A stretch of DNA of 64,000 nucleotides from Thermorudis peleae (lineage in GTDB: Bacteria > Chloroflexota > Chloroflexia > Thermomicrobiales > Thermomicrobiaceae), in contig NZ_JQMP01000004.1 of assembly GCF_000744775.1 (NCBI RefSeq), positions 1 through 64,000 of the forward strand. Reading direction: 5' to 3'. This document shows positions 42,286 through 51,923 of the stretch, one piece after another. A program made the position numbers and the translations under genes. The first letter of the stretch is position 1. The number at the start of each line of letters is the position of its first letter. The notes below the pieces were generated by a model that saw only the letters and a list, made by a program, of their open reading frames with translations, did not search any database and was not told the origin of the DNA.

Positions 42286-43377
42286 ATGATCGACAGGGTT
42301 ATTGGCGTGGTCCTGGGTTATCTGCTGGCCGGGCTGCTGGACAAGCTGAGCAAGCACGTCGTGATCAACGACTCCCCAGCCTTCGGTGCTCCGCACGAGC
42401 ACTGCAACAGCGCGGCTATCCCATAACGCAACGCAAACTTCAGCAAGTGACGCCTCATCCGATACGTCAATCCATTGGGAAGGCGAAAGCGGTTCACACA
42501 AGCGAAGCGTTACGGTATAAAAAGAACGAAGGGCAGGAGGCACACGAAGCAGTCGAAATGAGGGCTGCCCTGGTTGACCAATCACTGCATAGCCCACACC
42601 GCGTGGCAGAAGCTGATCAAGATTCTCGTCGCTTGCAACCTGCACTGCCCGTGTAGCAACTGCAATCGCCGGCGTATCCCAGCCAATAAGCGAAACCGCG
42701 GCTTGTTGTTCAGCCAGTGGCAACGTTCGCCAGAGTGCAAATGACGCCCAGGCCAGCCAGCATCCGGCAAGAGCTAGCATTCCTCCCCGTTGGACAAGGA
42801 CGAGACTACCAGTGAACCAAAGTAGCGCAATCGCGAGCGTGCGAACTCGAGCAGGAAATGGAGGCGAACACCGAGGACGAAGTTCCCCCCGGAGGAGGGC
42901 AAGGACGAAGGCGAAGAGGCGATCGCCATCTGTGCCTAAAGCAGGAAAGAAATTGAGGAGACCAACGAGCGCACTTGCAAGCGCGAGAAAGGTCATACCT
43001 TGCGATAGTGGCTGGATCCCAGCCCAGAGAGTTATTGTCGCAACTGATGCAACGAGCAGTGAACCGCATGGGCCAGCGAGCACTTCAGCTATGGTGCCAA
43101 GCCGGTAATCATATCGGACCAGATGCCCGATCTCCCCGATGGGACTCCACCGCCACGCAGAGAGAGCAACGATATGCAAAACGCGAGCAACCAAGATGTG
43201 TGCATAACGATGGATAAGCAAACTGACAAGCCAGGCCCAACTTGTCAGGATGACAGCTGGCCCAATTGGCCGATGCTGCCACTGTGCCCACGTTGCCGTT
43301 AGGAGTAACAGTGGGAAAATCGCACCAACGAGCGAGAGGAGACGGGCGCGCCACAGAGCGTGCAGCGGAGATCCCAC
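42262..43377 (-). CDS. M50/site-2-protease-like membrane protein lacking the catalytic Glu
   Basis: A 371-residue protein with an N-terminal membrane domain of about six helices and a soluble C-terminal half. The arrangement copies M50 (site-2 protease) proteins. The LLIHRYAHILVARV helix stands where HExxH should be. GLLNFFPALGTDGDRLFAFVLAL stands where the N-x-x-P-x-x-x-x-DG helix supplies the third metal ligand. The Glu of HExxH is replaced by Arg (HRYAH), so proteolysis is doubtful. GTG at 43377 has AGGAGG upstream. It is the last gene of the alaS operon. Confidence 0.65.
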   Translation of the reverse strand: MGSPLHALWRARLLSLVGAIFPLLLLTATWAQWQHRPIGPAVILTSWAWLVSLLIHRYAHILVARVLHIVALSAWRWSPIGEIGHLVRYDYRLGTIAEVLAGPCGSLLVASVATITLWAGIQPLSQGMTFLALASALVGLLNFFPALGTDGDRLFAFVLALLRGELRPRCSPPFPARVRTLAIALLWFTGSLVLVQRGGMLALAGCWLAWASFALWRTLPLAEQQAAVSLIGWDTPAIAVATRAVQVASDENLDQLLPRGVGYAVIGQPGQPSFRLLRVPPALRSFYTVTLRLCEPLSPSQWIDVSDEASLAEVCVALWDSRAVAVLVRSTEGWGVVDHDVLAQLVQQPGQQITQDHANNPVDHSATRTLQ

Positions 43378-43434
43378 ACGGATGCCTCCTCGCTGGCACA
43401 GCCCAGCGTCTGATCAGGACGCTGGATCGATTGA

Positions 43435-43722
43435 TTACAGTCGCTGGTAATCTTCAAGCGGGACGACAAAGACCGTAGCAGCAGCGGGTTGCACAGTTCC
43501 CTTCGGTCCTTCTTGCTTCGGCGGGGTTGTAACATGGTGACGAATAACGTCGATGACGGTGTCAACATGAGAATCCTCAACTCCAATAAGTAAAGTCGTG
43601 TTACCTCGGCGAAGGAAACCGCCGGTACTTGCTAACCGTGTGGCACGAAAATCCTGTGCAAGCAGTGCTTCAAGGACAGCATCAGCATCCTCATTCTGCA
43701 CCACGACAATAATGAGCTTCAT
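43435..43722 (-). CDS. Cyclic-di-AMP receptor-like protein (DarA/YaaQ, PII-like)
   Basis: A 95-residue protein with the DarA pattern. KLIIVVVQNEDADAVLEAL opens the fold, and TRLASTGGFLRRGNTTLLIG is the nucleotide-binding loop. ATG at 43722 follows GGAGTGGGG. The in-frame extension to 43791 has no good ribosome site and overlaps ruvX. Members bind c-di-AMP and change conformation, with unknown targets in most bacteria. It lies in the alaS-ruvX operon. Confidence 0.88.
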   Translation of the reverse strand: MKLIIVVVQNEDADAVLEALLAQDFRATRLASTGGFLRRGNTTLLIGVEDSHVDTVIDVIRHHVTTPPKQEGPKGTVQPAAATVFVVPLEDYQRL

Positions 43723-43780
43723 CCCCACTCCAGTTCCTTCTCCGCTCAACCCGCCCCGGCGAGTATAGTGTGCCACGCAA

Positions 43781-44233
43781 TTACTGGTCAAGGTGACGGG
43801 ACTTCACCCCATCTCCTTGCGCACGTCGGGCATCGAGATAGTTTTGCAGTAAGAGCGCGGCAGCAACCGCGTCAATGACCTGACGTCGCCGTTCTCTTCG
43901 CTGGCCACTTGCAATGAGTGCACGCTCAGCCTGGGCAGTTGTGAGCCATTCATCCCATAAGACAATTGGACAAGCAATGTGCTCGCGTAACTGGGAGACG
44001 AATGCTCGGACAGTCTTCGCTTGGGTTCCTTCGCCGCCCCGCAGTTGACGCGGTAAACCAACAACAAGCCCAACCGCCTGGTATTGGTCGACAAGCTGGG
44101 CAAGAGCAGCAAACGGATCATTCCGTCGAGCATCGATGACCATCAAAGGACTCGCGACAAGTCCCAACTCATCGCTGATCGCAACGCCGATATACCGCTC
44201 CCCTACATCAAGGCCGAGGTATCGTTCGCTCAT
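43781..44233 (-). CDS. ruvX: Putative pre-16S rRNA nuclease RuvX (YqgF)
   Basis: A 150-residue RNase H-like protein. LGLDVGERYIGVAISDELG carries the first Asp, VVGLPRQLRGGEGTQA follows with TVRAFVSQL, and VLWDEWLTTAQAERAL plus the final DAVAAALLLQNYLD complete the family pattern. It overlaps the upstream membrane-protein gene as ATGA. Linkage to alaS is common in Firmicutes as well. Confidence 0.94.
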   Translation of the reverse strand: MSERYLGLDVGERYIGVAISDELGLVASPLMVIDARRNDPFAALAQLVDQYQAVGLVVGLPRQLRGGEGTQAKTVRAFVSQLREHIACPIVLWDEWLTTAQAERALIASGQRRERRRQVIDAVAAALLLQNYLDARRAQGDGVKSRHLDQ

Positions 44234-45894
44234 GATCCACCAAGGTCTTCACGGACCACAATCGAAACGTGGGAAGCGATATCGGGGATACGCTGCGGAG
44301 CCCATCGCGGTGATACAGCCACAGACACATCAGCAACACCTGGTAATGTTTGCACAACTGTTTGAGCCTCAGCGAGAGATTTCCCGAGTACGCGTTGTCG
44401 TATCTCGTTGATCTCAGCGGCGGAAATAACTTTGCGGGCCTGCGCATGCCCCGAGATCTTCCAAGCCAACTGTGTGCCAGGCATCGGTTCAGGATCAGTA
44501 AACGCGACCGTTCTCCCTAGCAGGACAACGTCGGTTTTCGCATTAGCGACAAGTCGTTTTCCAAGCTCCTCGCGCGCTTGTTGGTGGAGCGCATCAAAGT
44601 CAACCGCCGCCGCTTTCACCGTCATTTGTGCCACAAGTGTCACGCGATCGCTGACATCGCCAACTTTATGGTCATAGGAAAGCTGGACGTCACCGCGCTG
44701 CAGGGAGCCATCAAGTAAGCGCTCATGCGGCTGGAGCGCTCGTGCAATTGCGCCATCGACTTGCGCTTGCAGTTGGGCTGTTGCTTGATCGCGCAGGGCA
44801 TCAAGGTCAGCTTGGGTGACAACCGGCTCTTTTCGCACCGTTCCCCCCGTAATTGGACGTTGATTGTTGTAGAAAATTCCGTTGTCAAGCTGACCTGAAA
44901 CCACGCCAGCATCGGCGTTCCCATCTGGGCCGGCGGTAGTCGCCACGACGTGTCCGAGTGCTGAGCCAAAGGAGAGCGAGCCAAACGGATCGGCTGCCGC
45001 AATCGAAACGCCTTCAACGAGGCGATAAGATTTGCCGTTTCGTCCTTTCAGGACAGTACCCGCAGGGATGGTAACCGCTTGCGGATACGGATTGACAAAC
45101 ATGACTGTGCCCTCTGCAGCTTTGTCAGGCACAGTACGCTCTCCTGACGCTTGCCGGGCCACGGTCGCAGTTAATGTCTGCTCGATCAGACGCGGCTGGA
45201 CAGCATAATCAAGGCCGGAAGCGCTTCCCTGCACACCGTACGTTAGTGTCGCATTTAAATCGATGATTTGCGGGGTAACAACAAGTGTGGCACGCGGGAC
45301 AAAGAGCAAGGCGACCATTGCCGCGATGCCGCCGCCAATCAACAGGAACCCGAGCAACCCAACCACCAGCGTCCAGCGTCGCAGCGCCAGGCGTTGTTGC
45401 CGCGGCCGAGCGGTATGCGCTTGCTCTGCTTCCCGGACAGGAACAGTCTTGGGCGAAGCTACCGCTGTACGCTGCGGACTTTCGGGTGCAAGGACAACGG
45501 TACCAGTTGGGGAAACAAACATTGTCGGCTCCGGTGGACGAGCCGGACGATACGTCGCAAGTGATGCAGTCTCTTGGTCGCGTTCACCATCGGGAAGATC
45601 GAGCGCACCATTTTCCTCGTAGGTTGTAAGGGCAAAAGGTAAGCCAACGAGCTGAGCCAAGCTTCGACGGCGAACGTCCTCAGGATCAAGAACGAGCACA
45701 CAGGCAAGTTGCCGTTCACGCGCTTGGGCTGCGAGTCGACGGAAGTCGGTCGCATCGCGAAGCGCTTGGCTTCCTCGCGGAATCCGGAGTTCAATGGTGA
45801 TGGGGCGGCTGTCAGCACCGGCTGTGTGCTCAAGCAACTCCTGCAGTTGCTGGCCAGAGGCAATTGTTCGCCGGAGCACCCCCGATGCCGCCAT
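44230..45894 (-). CDS. Baseplate J-like (gp47-like) membrane-anchored protein
   Basis: A 554-residue protein. The first 110 residues form a cytoplasmic domain (ELRIPRGSQALRDATDFRRL, LACVLVLDPEDVRRR). A Pro-rich linker follows, then one membrane helix (WTLVVGLLGFLLIGGGIAA). The rest is extracytoplasmic and resembles Baseplate J: IPAGTVLKGRNGKSYRLVEG, then AGPDGNADAGVVSGQL. ATG at 45894 follows GTGGAGG. Proteins of this kind occur near alaS in several Gram-positive-like phyla. I see no phage genes nearby, so a tail-fibre role is unlikely. The function is unknown. Confidence 0.75.
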   Translation of the reverse strand: MAASGVLRRTIASGQQLQELLEHTAGADSRPITIELRIPRGSQALRDATDFRRLAAQARERQLACVLVLDPEDVRRRSLAQLVGLPFALTTYEENGALDLPDGERDQETASLATYRPARPPEPTMFVSPTGTVVLAPESPQRTAVASPKTVPVREAEQAHTARPRQQRLALRRWTLVVGLLGFLLIGGGIAAMVALLFVPRATLVVTPQIIDLNATLTYGVQGSASGLDYAVQPRLIEQTLTATVARQASGERTVPDKAAEGTVMFVNPYPQAVTIPAGTVLKGRNGKSYRLVEGVSIAAADPFGSLSFGSALGHVVATTAGPDGNADAGVVSGQLDNGIFYNNQRPITGGTVRKEPVVTQADLDALRDQATAQLQAQVDGAIARALQPHERLLDGSLQRGDVQLSYDHKVGDVSDRVTLVAQMTVKAAAVDFDALHQQAREELGKRLVANAKTDVVLLGRTVAFTDPEPMPGTQLAWKISGHAQARKVISAAEINEIRQRVLGKSLAEAQTVVQTLPGVADVSVAVSPRWAPQRIPDIASHVSIVVREDLGGS

Positions 45895-45911
45895 GCCTGC
45901 CTCCACTTCGC

Positions 45912-48551
45912 TTAGCCCGTTTGTGTCAGCTGGAGCTGCCGGACCGCTTCGTCACGGGCGACGCGCAATGCTGCACGCAGTTGGTTGACGTCGACGCCAC
46001 CACCTTGCGCAATTTCCGGCCGACCGCCACCTCGACCGCCAATGAGCGGAGCCGCCGCACGAATCACATCCCCAGCATTCGCTCCACGCCGCACCGCATC
46101 ACGGGTCGCCATGGCAAGGAGCGTTGGCCGACCTTCAATCGCGCTCCCGAGAATCACGACCCCGCTGCCAATCCGCTCCCGCAAGCGATCACCGATTGTT
46201 CGCAGAACCTCAACACTTGGCGCTTCTACTTCAAGACTCACGACCTTCATGCCGTCGACCGAGACCGCATCGGTGAGAGCCTGGCTTGCTCGTTCAGTCG
46301 CAAGCTCAGCCTGCAATCGCTGGATACTCCGTTCAAGCTCACGCAAGCGTGACTGCATTTCTTCGACGTGCTGAGGTAACTGCTCAACCGGAACATGCAA
46401 TTGCTGCGAAAGTGTCGAAGAAACGTGGCGCAGTTGCCAGGCAAGCTCAACACTACGCGTCCCCGTCACTGCCTCAATGCGGCGAACACCGCTCGCAACA
46501 CTTGACTCATCGGTAATCAAAAACAGGCCGATTTCACCGGTACGCGCAACGTGCGTACCGCCACAAAGCTCTTTGCTAAATCCCGGAATGGAAACTACTC
46601 GTACTGTGTCACCGTACTTCTCACCAAAGAGTGCAATAGCACCCTCAGCGATGGCCTCGCGATAGGGTTTGTAGGCAATGTCAACGGGGAGATCGCGCAG
46701 AATTTCCTCATTCACTCTACGAGTAATGGCATAGAGTTGTTCTTCGGTCAGAGCCGTCGGATGGGTAAAGTCGAACCGTAGCCGGTCAGGGGCAACGAGC
46801 GAACCAGCCTGCTGCGCATGCTCACCAAGCACCTGCTTGAGTGCCGCATGGAGCAAGTGCGTTGCCGTATGGTTCCGACGAATGGCAGCGCGGCGTTCAC
46901 CATCGACAATCGCACGTGCCCGTTGTCCAACCTGCAAGAATCCTTCGCGGACCACAGCACGATGGACAATTAGCTCGGGCGTCGGTCGCTGGGTGTCCAG
47001 TACCTCCGCGATGCCAGTTGACGTCTCGATGCGACCCGTATCACCAACTTGACCGCCGGCTTCGCCGTAAAACGGGGTACGATCGAGGATGACCTCGATT
47101 TCTTGCCCTGCCTCGGCTTCTGTCAACGCCTCATTGAGCGATAGCAAGCCGCGAATCGTCGCTTCGCTCTCAAGCTCGGTATATCCGGTGAAGACGGTCG
47201 GTTCTGCGCTGAACTGTGCATAGAGTGCAGCCCGTTCACGGACAGTGTCAGCGAAGCGACCAGCGCTTGCGCGGCTCTGCACCCGCTGATGCTCAAGTGC
47301 TGCATCAAAGCCAGCGCGATCAACGGTCAGACCAGCTTCACGTGCAAGTTCGGCAGTCAATTCCAACGGAAAGCCGAAGGTATCGTAGAGGCGAAACGCT
47401 TCATCACCGGGAATAACCGTTTCCCCAGAGCGCTGCAGCTGGTCGACAAGGGCTTCAAAGCGGGCAATCCCTGCTGCCAGTGTCCGTTGGAACAGGGCTT
47501 CTTCGTGGCTAATGACACGATGAATTCGCTCGCGTTGCTCAACGAGTTCAGGATAATAGGGAGAGAAGTGCGCGATGACGACGTCAGCAATATCGGCAAG
47601 GAACGGCCCCTCAAGTCCAAGCAAACGGCCATGCCGAATTGCACGGCGCAAGACACGGCGCAGAACATACCCGCGGCCCTCGTTCCCAGGAAAGACACCG
47701 TCACCGATCAAAAACGTGACGCCACGGGCATGATCAGCAATAACGCGCAATGACCGGTCATACCGGGGATTTTGCTTGTACTGGACGCCCGCTTTTTCAG
47801 CTGCTGCTTGAAGAATCGGGAAAAAGAGGTCCGTCTCAAAAACGGAACCCACACCTTGTAAGATCATGGCAATGCGCTCAAGGCCCATGCCGGTGTCGAT
47901 GTTCTTTTTCGGCAGAGGGCGTTGTGATCCATCGGGTTCCTTATAAAACTCCATGAAGACCAAGTTCCACGTCTCGAGAAATCGCCCGCAGGAGCAACCA
48001 GGGCGACAATCTGGGCGTCCACAGCCAAATGCCGGACCGCGGTCGTAATGGATTTCTGAATCTGGCCCATTGGGGCCCGTATTCCCAACGGGCCCCCACC
48101 AGTTATCTTCAAGTTTGGTGATACGCTCCTCTGGGACCTTGATCGTGTCTCGCCAATAGGCATAGGAAAATGCATCATCGGGATGCACCGTAGGATACCA
48201 GCGGTCAGCTGGTATCCCTAAACGCTCGGTAAGGAATTCCCATGCCCACGATATCGCCTCAGCCTTGAAGTAATCGCCAACGGAGAAGTTACCGAGCATT
48301 TCAAAGAACGTCAGATGACTTTCATCGCCAACTTCGTCGATATCGACGGTACGGAAGCACTTCTGAATCGACGTTAAGCGAGTATGGGGAGGCTTTTCAA
48401 GGCCTAGGAAATAGGGAACCATCTGCTGCATGCCAGCTGTGGTCAGCAGGACCGTTGGGTCACTTGGGATTAGCGATGAGCTTGGTACGTGCACATGTCC
48501 ACGTTCGGCAAAAAATTCAATGAAGTGCTTCCGGATCTCACTGCTCTTCAT
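45912..48551 (-). CDS. alaS: Alanyl-tRNA synthetase
   Basis: An 879-residue class II synthetase. KSSEIRKHFIEFFAERGHV opens the catalytic domain, and HLTFFEMLGNFSVGDYFK is part of motif 2. The editing-domain zinc site is visible as HTATHLLHAAL and KELCGGTHVARTGEIG. A coiled-coil and a C-Ala domain follow (GGRGGGRPEIAQGGG near the end). It is the first gene of a five-gene minus-strand operon. I looked for a T-box leader and found none. Confidence 0.97.
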   Translation of the reverse strand: MKSSEIRKHFIEFFAERGHVHVPSSSLIPSDPTVLLTTAGMQQMVPYFLGLEKPPHTRLTSIQKCFRTVDIDEVGDESHLTFFEMLGNFSVGDYFKAEAISWAWEFLTERLGIPADRWYPTVHPDDAFSYAYWRDTIKVPEERITKLEDNWWGPVGNTGPNGPDSEIHYDRGPAFGCGRPDCRPGCSCGRFLETWNLVFMEFYKEPDGSQRPLPKKNIDTGMGLERIAMILQGVGSVFETDLFFPILQAAAEKAGVQYKQNPRYDRSLRVIADHARGVTFLIGDGVFPGNEGRGYVLRRVLRRAIRHGRLLGLEGPFLADIADVVIAHFSPYYPELVEQRERIHRVISHEEALFQRTLAAGIARFEALVDQLQRSGETVIPGDEAFRLYDTFGFPLELTAELAREAGLTVDRAGFDAALEHQRVQSRASAGRFADTVRERAALYAQFSAEPTVFTGYTELESEATIRGLLSLNEALTEAEAGQEIEVILDRTPFYGEAGGQVGDTGRIETSTGIAEVLDTQRPTPELIVHRAVVREGFLQVGQRARAIVDGERRAAIRRNHTATHLLHAALKQVLGEHAQQAGSLVAPDRLRFDFTHPTALTEEQLYAITRRVNEEILRDLPVDIAYKPYREAIAEGAIALFGEKYGDTVRVVSIPGFSKELCGGTHVARTGEIGLFLITDESSVASGVRRIEAVTGTRSVELAWQLRHVSSTLSQQLHVPVEQLPQHVEEMQSRLRELERSIQRLQAELATERASQALTDAVSVDGMKVVSLEVEAPSVEVLRTIGDRLRERIGSGVVILGSAIEGRPTLLAMATRDAVRRGANAGDVIRAAAPLIGGRGGGRPEIAQGGGVDVNQLRAALRVARDEAVRQLQLTQTG

Positions 48552-48825
48552 CGGTGCAACTACTCCTCGCTCTGGCTCTTGGACGGAAAACGCTTGGCGA
48601 TCACGTTCTTCTCTCGCCTGTCAACAGCATCGAATTCTACTGGCGGCCAACGCTGTTCGCTATCGAGCCAGAGCACCTTGTGTACGTACACAGTATGACA
48701 GAAGCCTGGCGTGACGTCAATGCTGTCACGGAGCGGATGGGGATTGTAGGATCGGAAAGGTTGGGGGAAGAAGCCGGGCGCGCTCTCGGTCACGAATGGC
48801 CCAATAGGAAGAGATATGGGAGGGG

Positions 48826-50562
48826 ATGGACACCAGCGGAGAAGCAACCCAGACATTTTTTGCCCTCTTGCTTGTGCTGAGCCTTGGGCTTGCTGGGGGC
48901 ACACTCGCTCGCCTTGCCCGCCAGCCAGTTCTTGCTGGCTATATTGTGGCTGGCATCATCCTCGGCATCGTACAACATACCTTCCACCTTGTTGCGGAAT
49001 CGGAAACGGTTCAGGCCTTCGCTGATCTTGGAGTCACATTCCTCATGTTCTCGCTCGGTGCACATTTTTCATTGCAAGAACTCTTCGAACTTCGTCGCAT
49101 CGTCCTCCGGGCGGGCATACCCCAAGTCATCGGCACCGCTGTTCTGACAAGTCTTGTGATCATAGCCTTGGGCAGGCCAGTTGAGCAGGCAATCTTTTTT
49201 GGCGAAGTCGTCGCGTTATCAAGTTCCATCGTCGCGTTAAGCGTGTTAGAGGACCGTCAGGCTCTTGGCGAGGCATACGCCCGCCTCGTGCTTGGCATTG
49301 GTCTTGCCCAAGACCTTCTTGTCGTTCCCCTCCTTGCCATGCTTTCCGCATTGAGTCACGGAGAAACGTGGCAAGCAGCATTTCTTGGCATTGTGCGCTC
49401 ACTCAGCATTGCGCTGGTTATGCTGGTCGTTCTGCTCGTCCTTGGTACGCGCATCATCCCGAGGATGCTGTATCAGGTTGCCCGACTTAGCTCACGCGAG
49501 CTTTTTCTCATTACTCTCATCGCCCTTGCGTTTGCCATCGCGCTCGCGGCTCAAGGCGCAGGCCTGTCCCTGGCACTTGGCGCATTTCTGGCCGGCGTTG
49601 CCATTTCCGAATCAGAATTTGCGGCTCACGCGCTCGGTGAGATCACTCCATTACGGGATGTCTTCAGCGTACTCTTCTTCGCCGGGCTTGGTCTGCTCTT
49701 CGATCCACACGCGATCACCACTGACTGGCAACTATTTCTTACCTTGCTTGGAATGACGATCCTCGGCAAATTGGCGGTGACAAGCGGACTTCTTACCCGT
49801 CTGGGCTATCCTCCTGAGGTCGCAGTACAAGCAACGATTCCGCTTCTCCAAATTGGTGAGTTTTCGTTTGTGCTAGTCCTTCAAGCTGAAGCGCTTGGAG
49901 TGGTGCCGTCTACTGCTGGCAAAACAGTGATTGCTGTGGTCATCGTGTCAACACTGCTTACCTCACCACTTGCGACGCTTGCACCGCATCTGGTGCCTTC
50001 TCTTTCGCGCCTCCTTGCTCCGCTTGCTCGTCCAACTCCGTCGCTTCTTCCTGATCGACCTGCGCCACCGTTACGCGGCCACACGATTGTCGCAGGATTT
50101 GGTCGAACTGGACGCGAGCTTGTCCGAGCACTGGAACGGCGGCACTTTCGCTACATTATTGTTGATCGCGATGCCGACCTTGTACGACAACTGCGGCAAC
50201 GAAATCTCCCGGTTATTTACGGTGATATCGCGAATCCGGAAGTTCTTCGCGCAGCTCATATTGAACAGGCCCGCGTGCTTGCGCTTGCGATTCCCGATGC
50301 CTTTGCAGCTGAACGCGCCATTCGGCTAGCTCGCAGCATGAATCCCGTTCTTGACATTATCGTTCGCGCCGACCGGAGGGCCGATGTCCGCCGATTTGCC
50401 GAAGCTGGTGCAACTGAAGTAGTCCACCCAAGCTTCGAAGCTGGACTCGAGATGGTTCGCCATACGCTTCGGCGCTTTGGGGTAAGCATGCAAGAAATTC
50501 AAGCCCAACTTTCAGCCCGGCGAATTGACTACTATGAAGAAAGCACGCAAGCCGATCAATAG
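48826..50562 (+). CDS. Kef-type cation/proton antiporter with TrkA-N domain
   Basis: A 578-residue membrane protein of the CPA2 family. About twelve helices span residues 10-400, with AGYIVAGIILG and FFGEVVALSSSIVALSVLEDRQ typical of KefB-like proteins. A C-terminal RCK/TrkA-N domain begins near residue 430 with the Rossmann motif VAGFGRTGRELVRAL. It would exchange K+ or Na+ for protons under nucleotide control. ATG at 48826 follows GGGAGGGG. It is divergent from alaS. Confidence 0.92.
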   Translation: MDTSGEATQTFFALLLVLSLGLAGGTLARLARQPVLAGYIVAGIILGIVQHTFHLVAESETVQAFADLGVTFLMFSLGAHFSLQELFELRRIVLRAGIPQVIGTAVLTSLVIIALGRPVEQAIFFGEVVALSSSIVALSVLEDRQALGEAYARLVLGIGLAQDLLVVPLLAMLSALSHGETWQAAFLGIVRSLSIALVMLVVLLVLGTRIIPRMLYQVARLSSRELFLITLIALAFAIALAAQGAGLSLALGAFLAGVAISESEFAAHALGEITPLRDVFSVLFFAGLGLLFDPHAITTDWQLFLTLLGMTILGKLAVTSGLLTRLGYPPEVAVQATIPLLQIGEFSFVLVLQAEALGVVPSTAGKTVIAVVIVSTLLTSPLATLAPHLVPSLSRLLAPLARPTPSLLPDRPAPPLRGHTIVAGFGRTGRELVRALERRHFRYIIVDRDADLVRQLRQRNLPVIYGDIANPEVLRAAHIEQARVLALAIPDAFAAERAIRLARSMNPVLDIIVRADRRADVRRFAEAGATEVVHPSFEAGLEMVRHTLRRFGVSMQEIQAQLSARRIDYYEESTQADQ

Positions 50563-50566
50563 CCGC

Positions 50567-50596
50567 TTGCTCACAAAGCATCTGGCTCGGTATACT
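50567..50596 (+). promoter_or_regulatory. Promoter of the tRNA-Leu-rnpB segment
   Basis: TTGCTC (50567-50572) and TATACT (50591-50596) are separated by 18 bp. They lie 33 bp upstream of the mature tRNA-Leu 5' end, as expected for a stable-RNA promoter. Confidence 0.6.
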
Positions 50597-50628
50597 ATCT
50601 GATGCGAGCGCACGTGGTGCGCGATTAT

Positions 50629-50715
<87 letters not shown>

Positions 50716-50735
50716 CCGGCCCGGGTTTCACCCGT

Positions 50736-51100
50736 GGGCGGCGCTGAGCAGGGTGGTCGCTGGCCGATTTGGCCAGAGGAAAGTCCGAGCTGCGCAGAGC
50801 AGGGTGCCCGGCGTAAGCCGGGGCAGCGGTGGCCGGTGACGCTGACAGTCCAGATTGGCACACAGCACCTGTGCTGTGTGAGAGCAACAGAGACGATGAC
50901 CGGGCTGTGCCCGGGGTGAAAAGGGCAATCCTCCCCGCAGCAATCTCCGAGTGGGCCGCTTGGAGGTGGCTCGCCGAGGCCCGAGGATGAGAGCAGCCGC
51001 TGAGGTGACGAGGCGGCCGTCCACATGGCAGAATCCCTGTGGGCGAGAGAGATGACCACCACGAACAGAACTCGGCTTACTCGCTCAGCGTCGCCCTTTT
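50736..51100 (+). ncRNA. rnpB: RNase P RNA component
   Basis: The bacterial type A core is clear. Helix P1 pairs GGGCGGCGCTGAGC (from 50736) with GCTCAGCGTCGCCC (to 51096). The universally conserved GAGGAAAGTCCGAGC follows early, and ACAGAACTCGGCTTA is near the 3' end. A P-loop GATGACC region and paired arms GCACAGCACC-GTGCTGTG also fit. A TTTT run at 51097-51100 ends the RNA. It lies between tRNA-Leu and tRNA-His and may share their transcript. Confidence 0.95.
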
Positions 51101-51109
51101 CATTGTTGT

Positions 51110-51182
51110 GGTGCCTCTAGCTCAACGGCAGAGCGCTGGTCTGTGGAACCAGTGGTTACGGGTTCGAATCCCGTGAGGCACC
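51110..51182 (+). tRNA. tRNA-His (anticodon GTG)
   Basis: Acceptor GTGCCTC (51111-51117) pairs with GAGGCAC (51175-51181). G at 51110 is the histidine-specific G-1, opposite C73 at 51182. The anticodon arm is CTGGT-CTGTGGA-ACCAG with anticodon GTG, and the T arm is ACGGGTTCGAATCCCGT. CCA is not encoded. Confidence 0.95.
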
Positions 51183-51263
51183 CTCGCGATTGGACGGCTG
51201 TGTTTGCAGCAGCCGTCCAATTCGTTCCTTACGGACTATCGTAGCCGCCGAAGAGGAGCACGC

Positions 51264-51890
51264 ATGCCGCCTGTACCCCAGTCCACATCACGGCGGCCCA
51301 CTCAGCGAAAATCGGCGACGAATCATCGCCCGGTTCGTCTCCTTGTTAGTGCCATGATTGGCTTTGCGCTCCTCTTCGTCAGCGTGAGTAGCGCGCTTCT
51401 GCTGGAATGTCAGTCTCGAGAGCAAACGAATCAGACAGTTGCGCTACCCGAAGTGACGCCGGGAGCAGAAGAGGCACGACTTCGTGCCCAGCTGACGGCT
51501 CAGCCGGATGATCTTGCAACGATCCTTGCCCTCGCTGATGTACTCACCAACAGTGGCCGTTATGAGGAGGCAACCGAACTCTACTCCAAAGCGATCACAC
51601 TCCAACCGAATGACCCTCGTATTCGCCTCGCCTTCGGTCGAATGCTGCTCCTTGCTGGGCGATACGCTGACGCGCAAGCAGAGCTACAAATCGCAGCAGC
51701 ACTCGCTCCGCACGATCCAGCGCCATACTATTTCCTCGGGCAATTAGCCGAGCAAGAACCTGAACCGAATATTGCTCAAGCCAAAGCAGCATATGCAACG
51801 GCTGTGGCCCGGGATCCATCGAGTCCCTATGCGCGATTAGCCCAAGAACGTCTCAAGGCCTTGCAAGCGACTCCGACTCCAGCGCCATAA
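51264..51890 (+). CDS. Membrane-anchored TPR protein
   Basis: A 208-residue protein. ATG at 51264 follows GAGGAG. A basic N-terminus precedes one membrane helix (LLVSAMIGFALLFVSVSSAL). Three tetratricopeptide repeats follow, for example ALADVLTNSGRYEEATELYS and LLLAGRYADAQAELQIAA. Such proteins are scaffolds, and no partner can be named. The next gene starts 33 bp downstream. Confidence 0.8.
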   Translation: MPPVPQSTSRRPTQRKSATNHRPVRLLVSAMIGFALLFVSVSSALLLECQSREQTNQTVALPEVTPGAEEARLRAQLTAQPDDLATILALADVLTNSGRYEEATELYSKAITLQPNDPRIRLAFGRMLLLAGRYADAQAELQIAAALAPHDPAPYYFLGQLAEQEPEPNIAQAKAAYATAVARDPSSPYARLAQERLKALQATPTPAP

Positions 51891-51923
51891 CGCTGGTATC
51901 ATGGCAGTATGGAAGGAGCAGCG

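Noticed and set aside
44230-45894. Prophage remnant suggested by the baseplate-J similarity
   Set aside because: No other phage structural or lysis gene lies nearby and the gene is embedded in the alaS-ruvX operon.
48552-48825. T-box leader for alaS
   Set aside because: I looked on the minus strand for the conserved T-box TGGNACCGCG-type sequence and did not find it.
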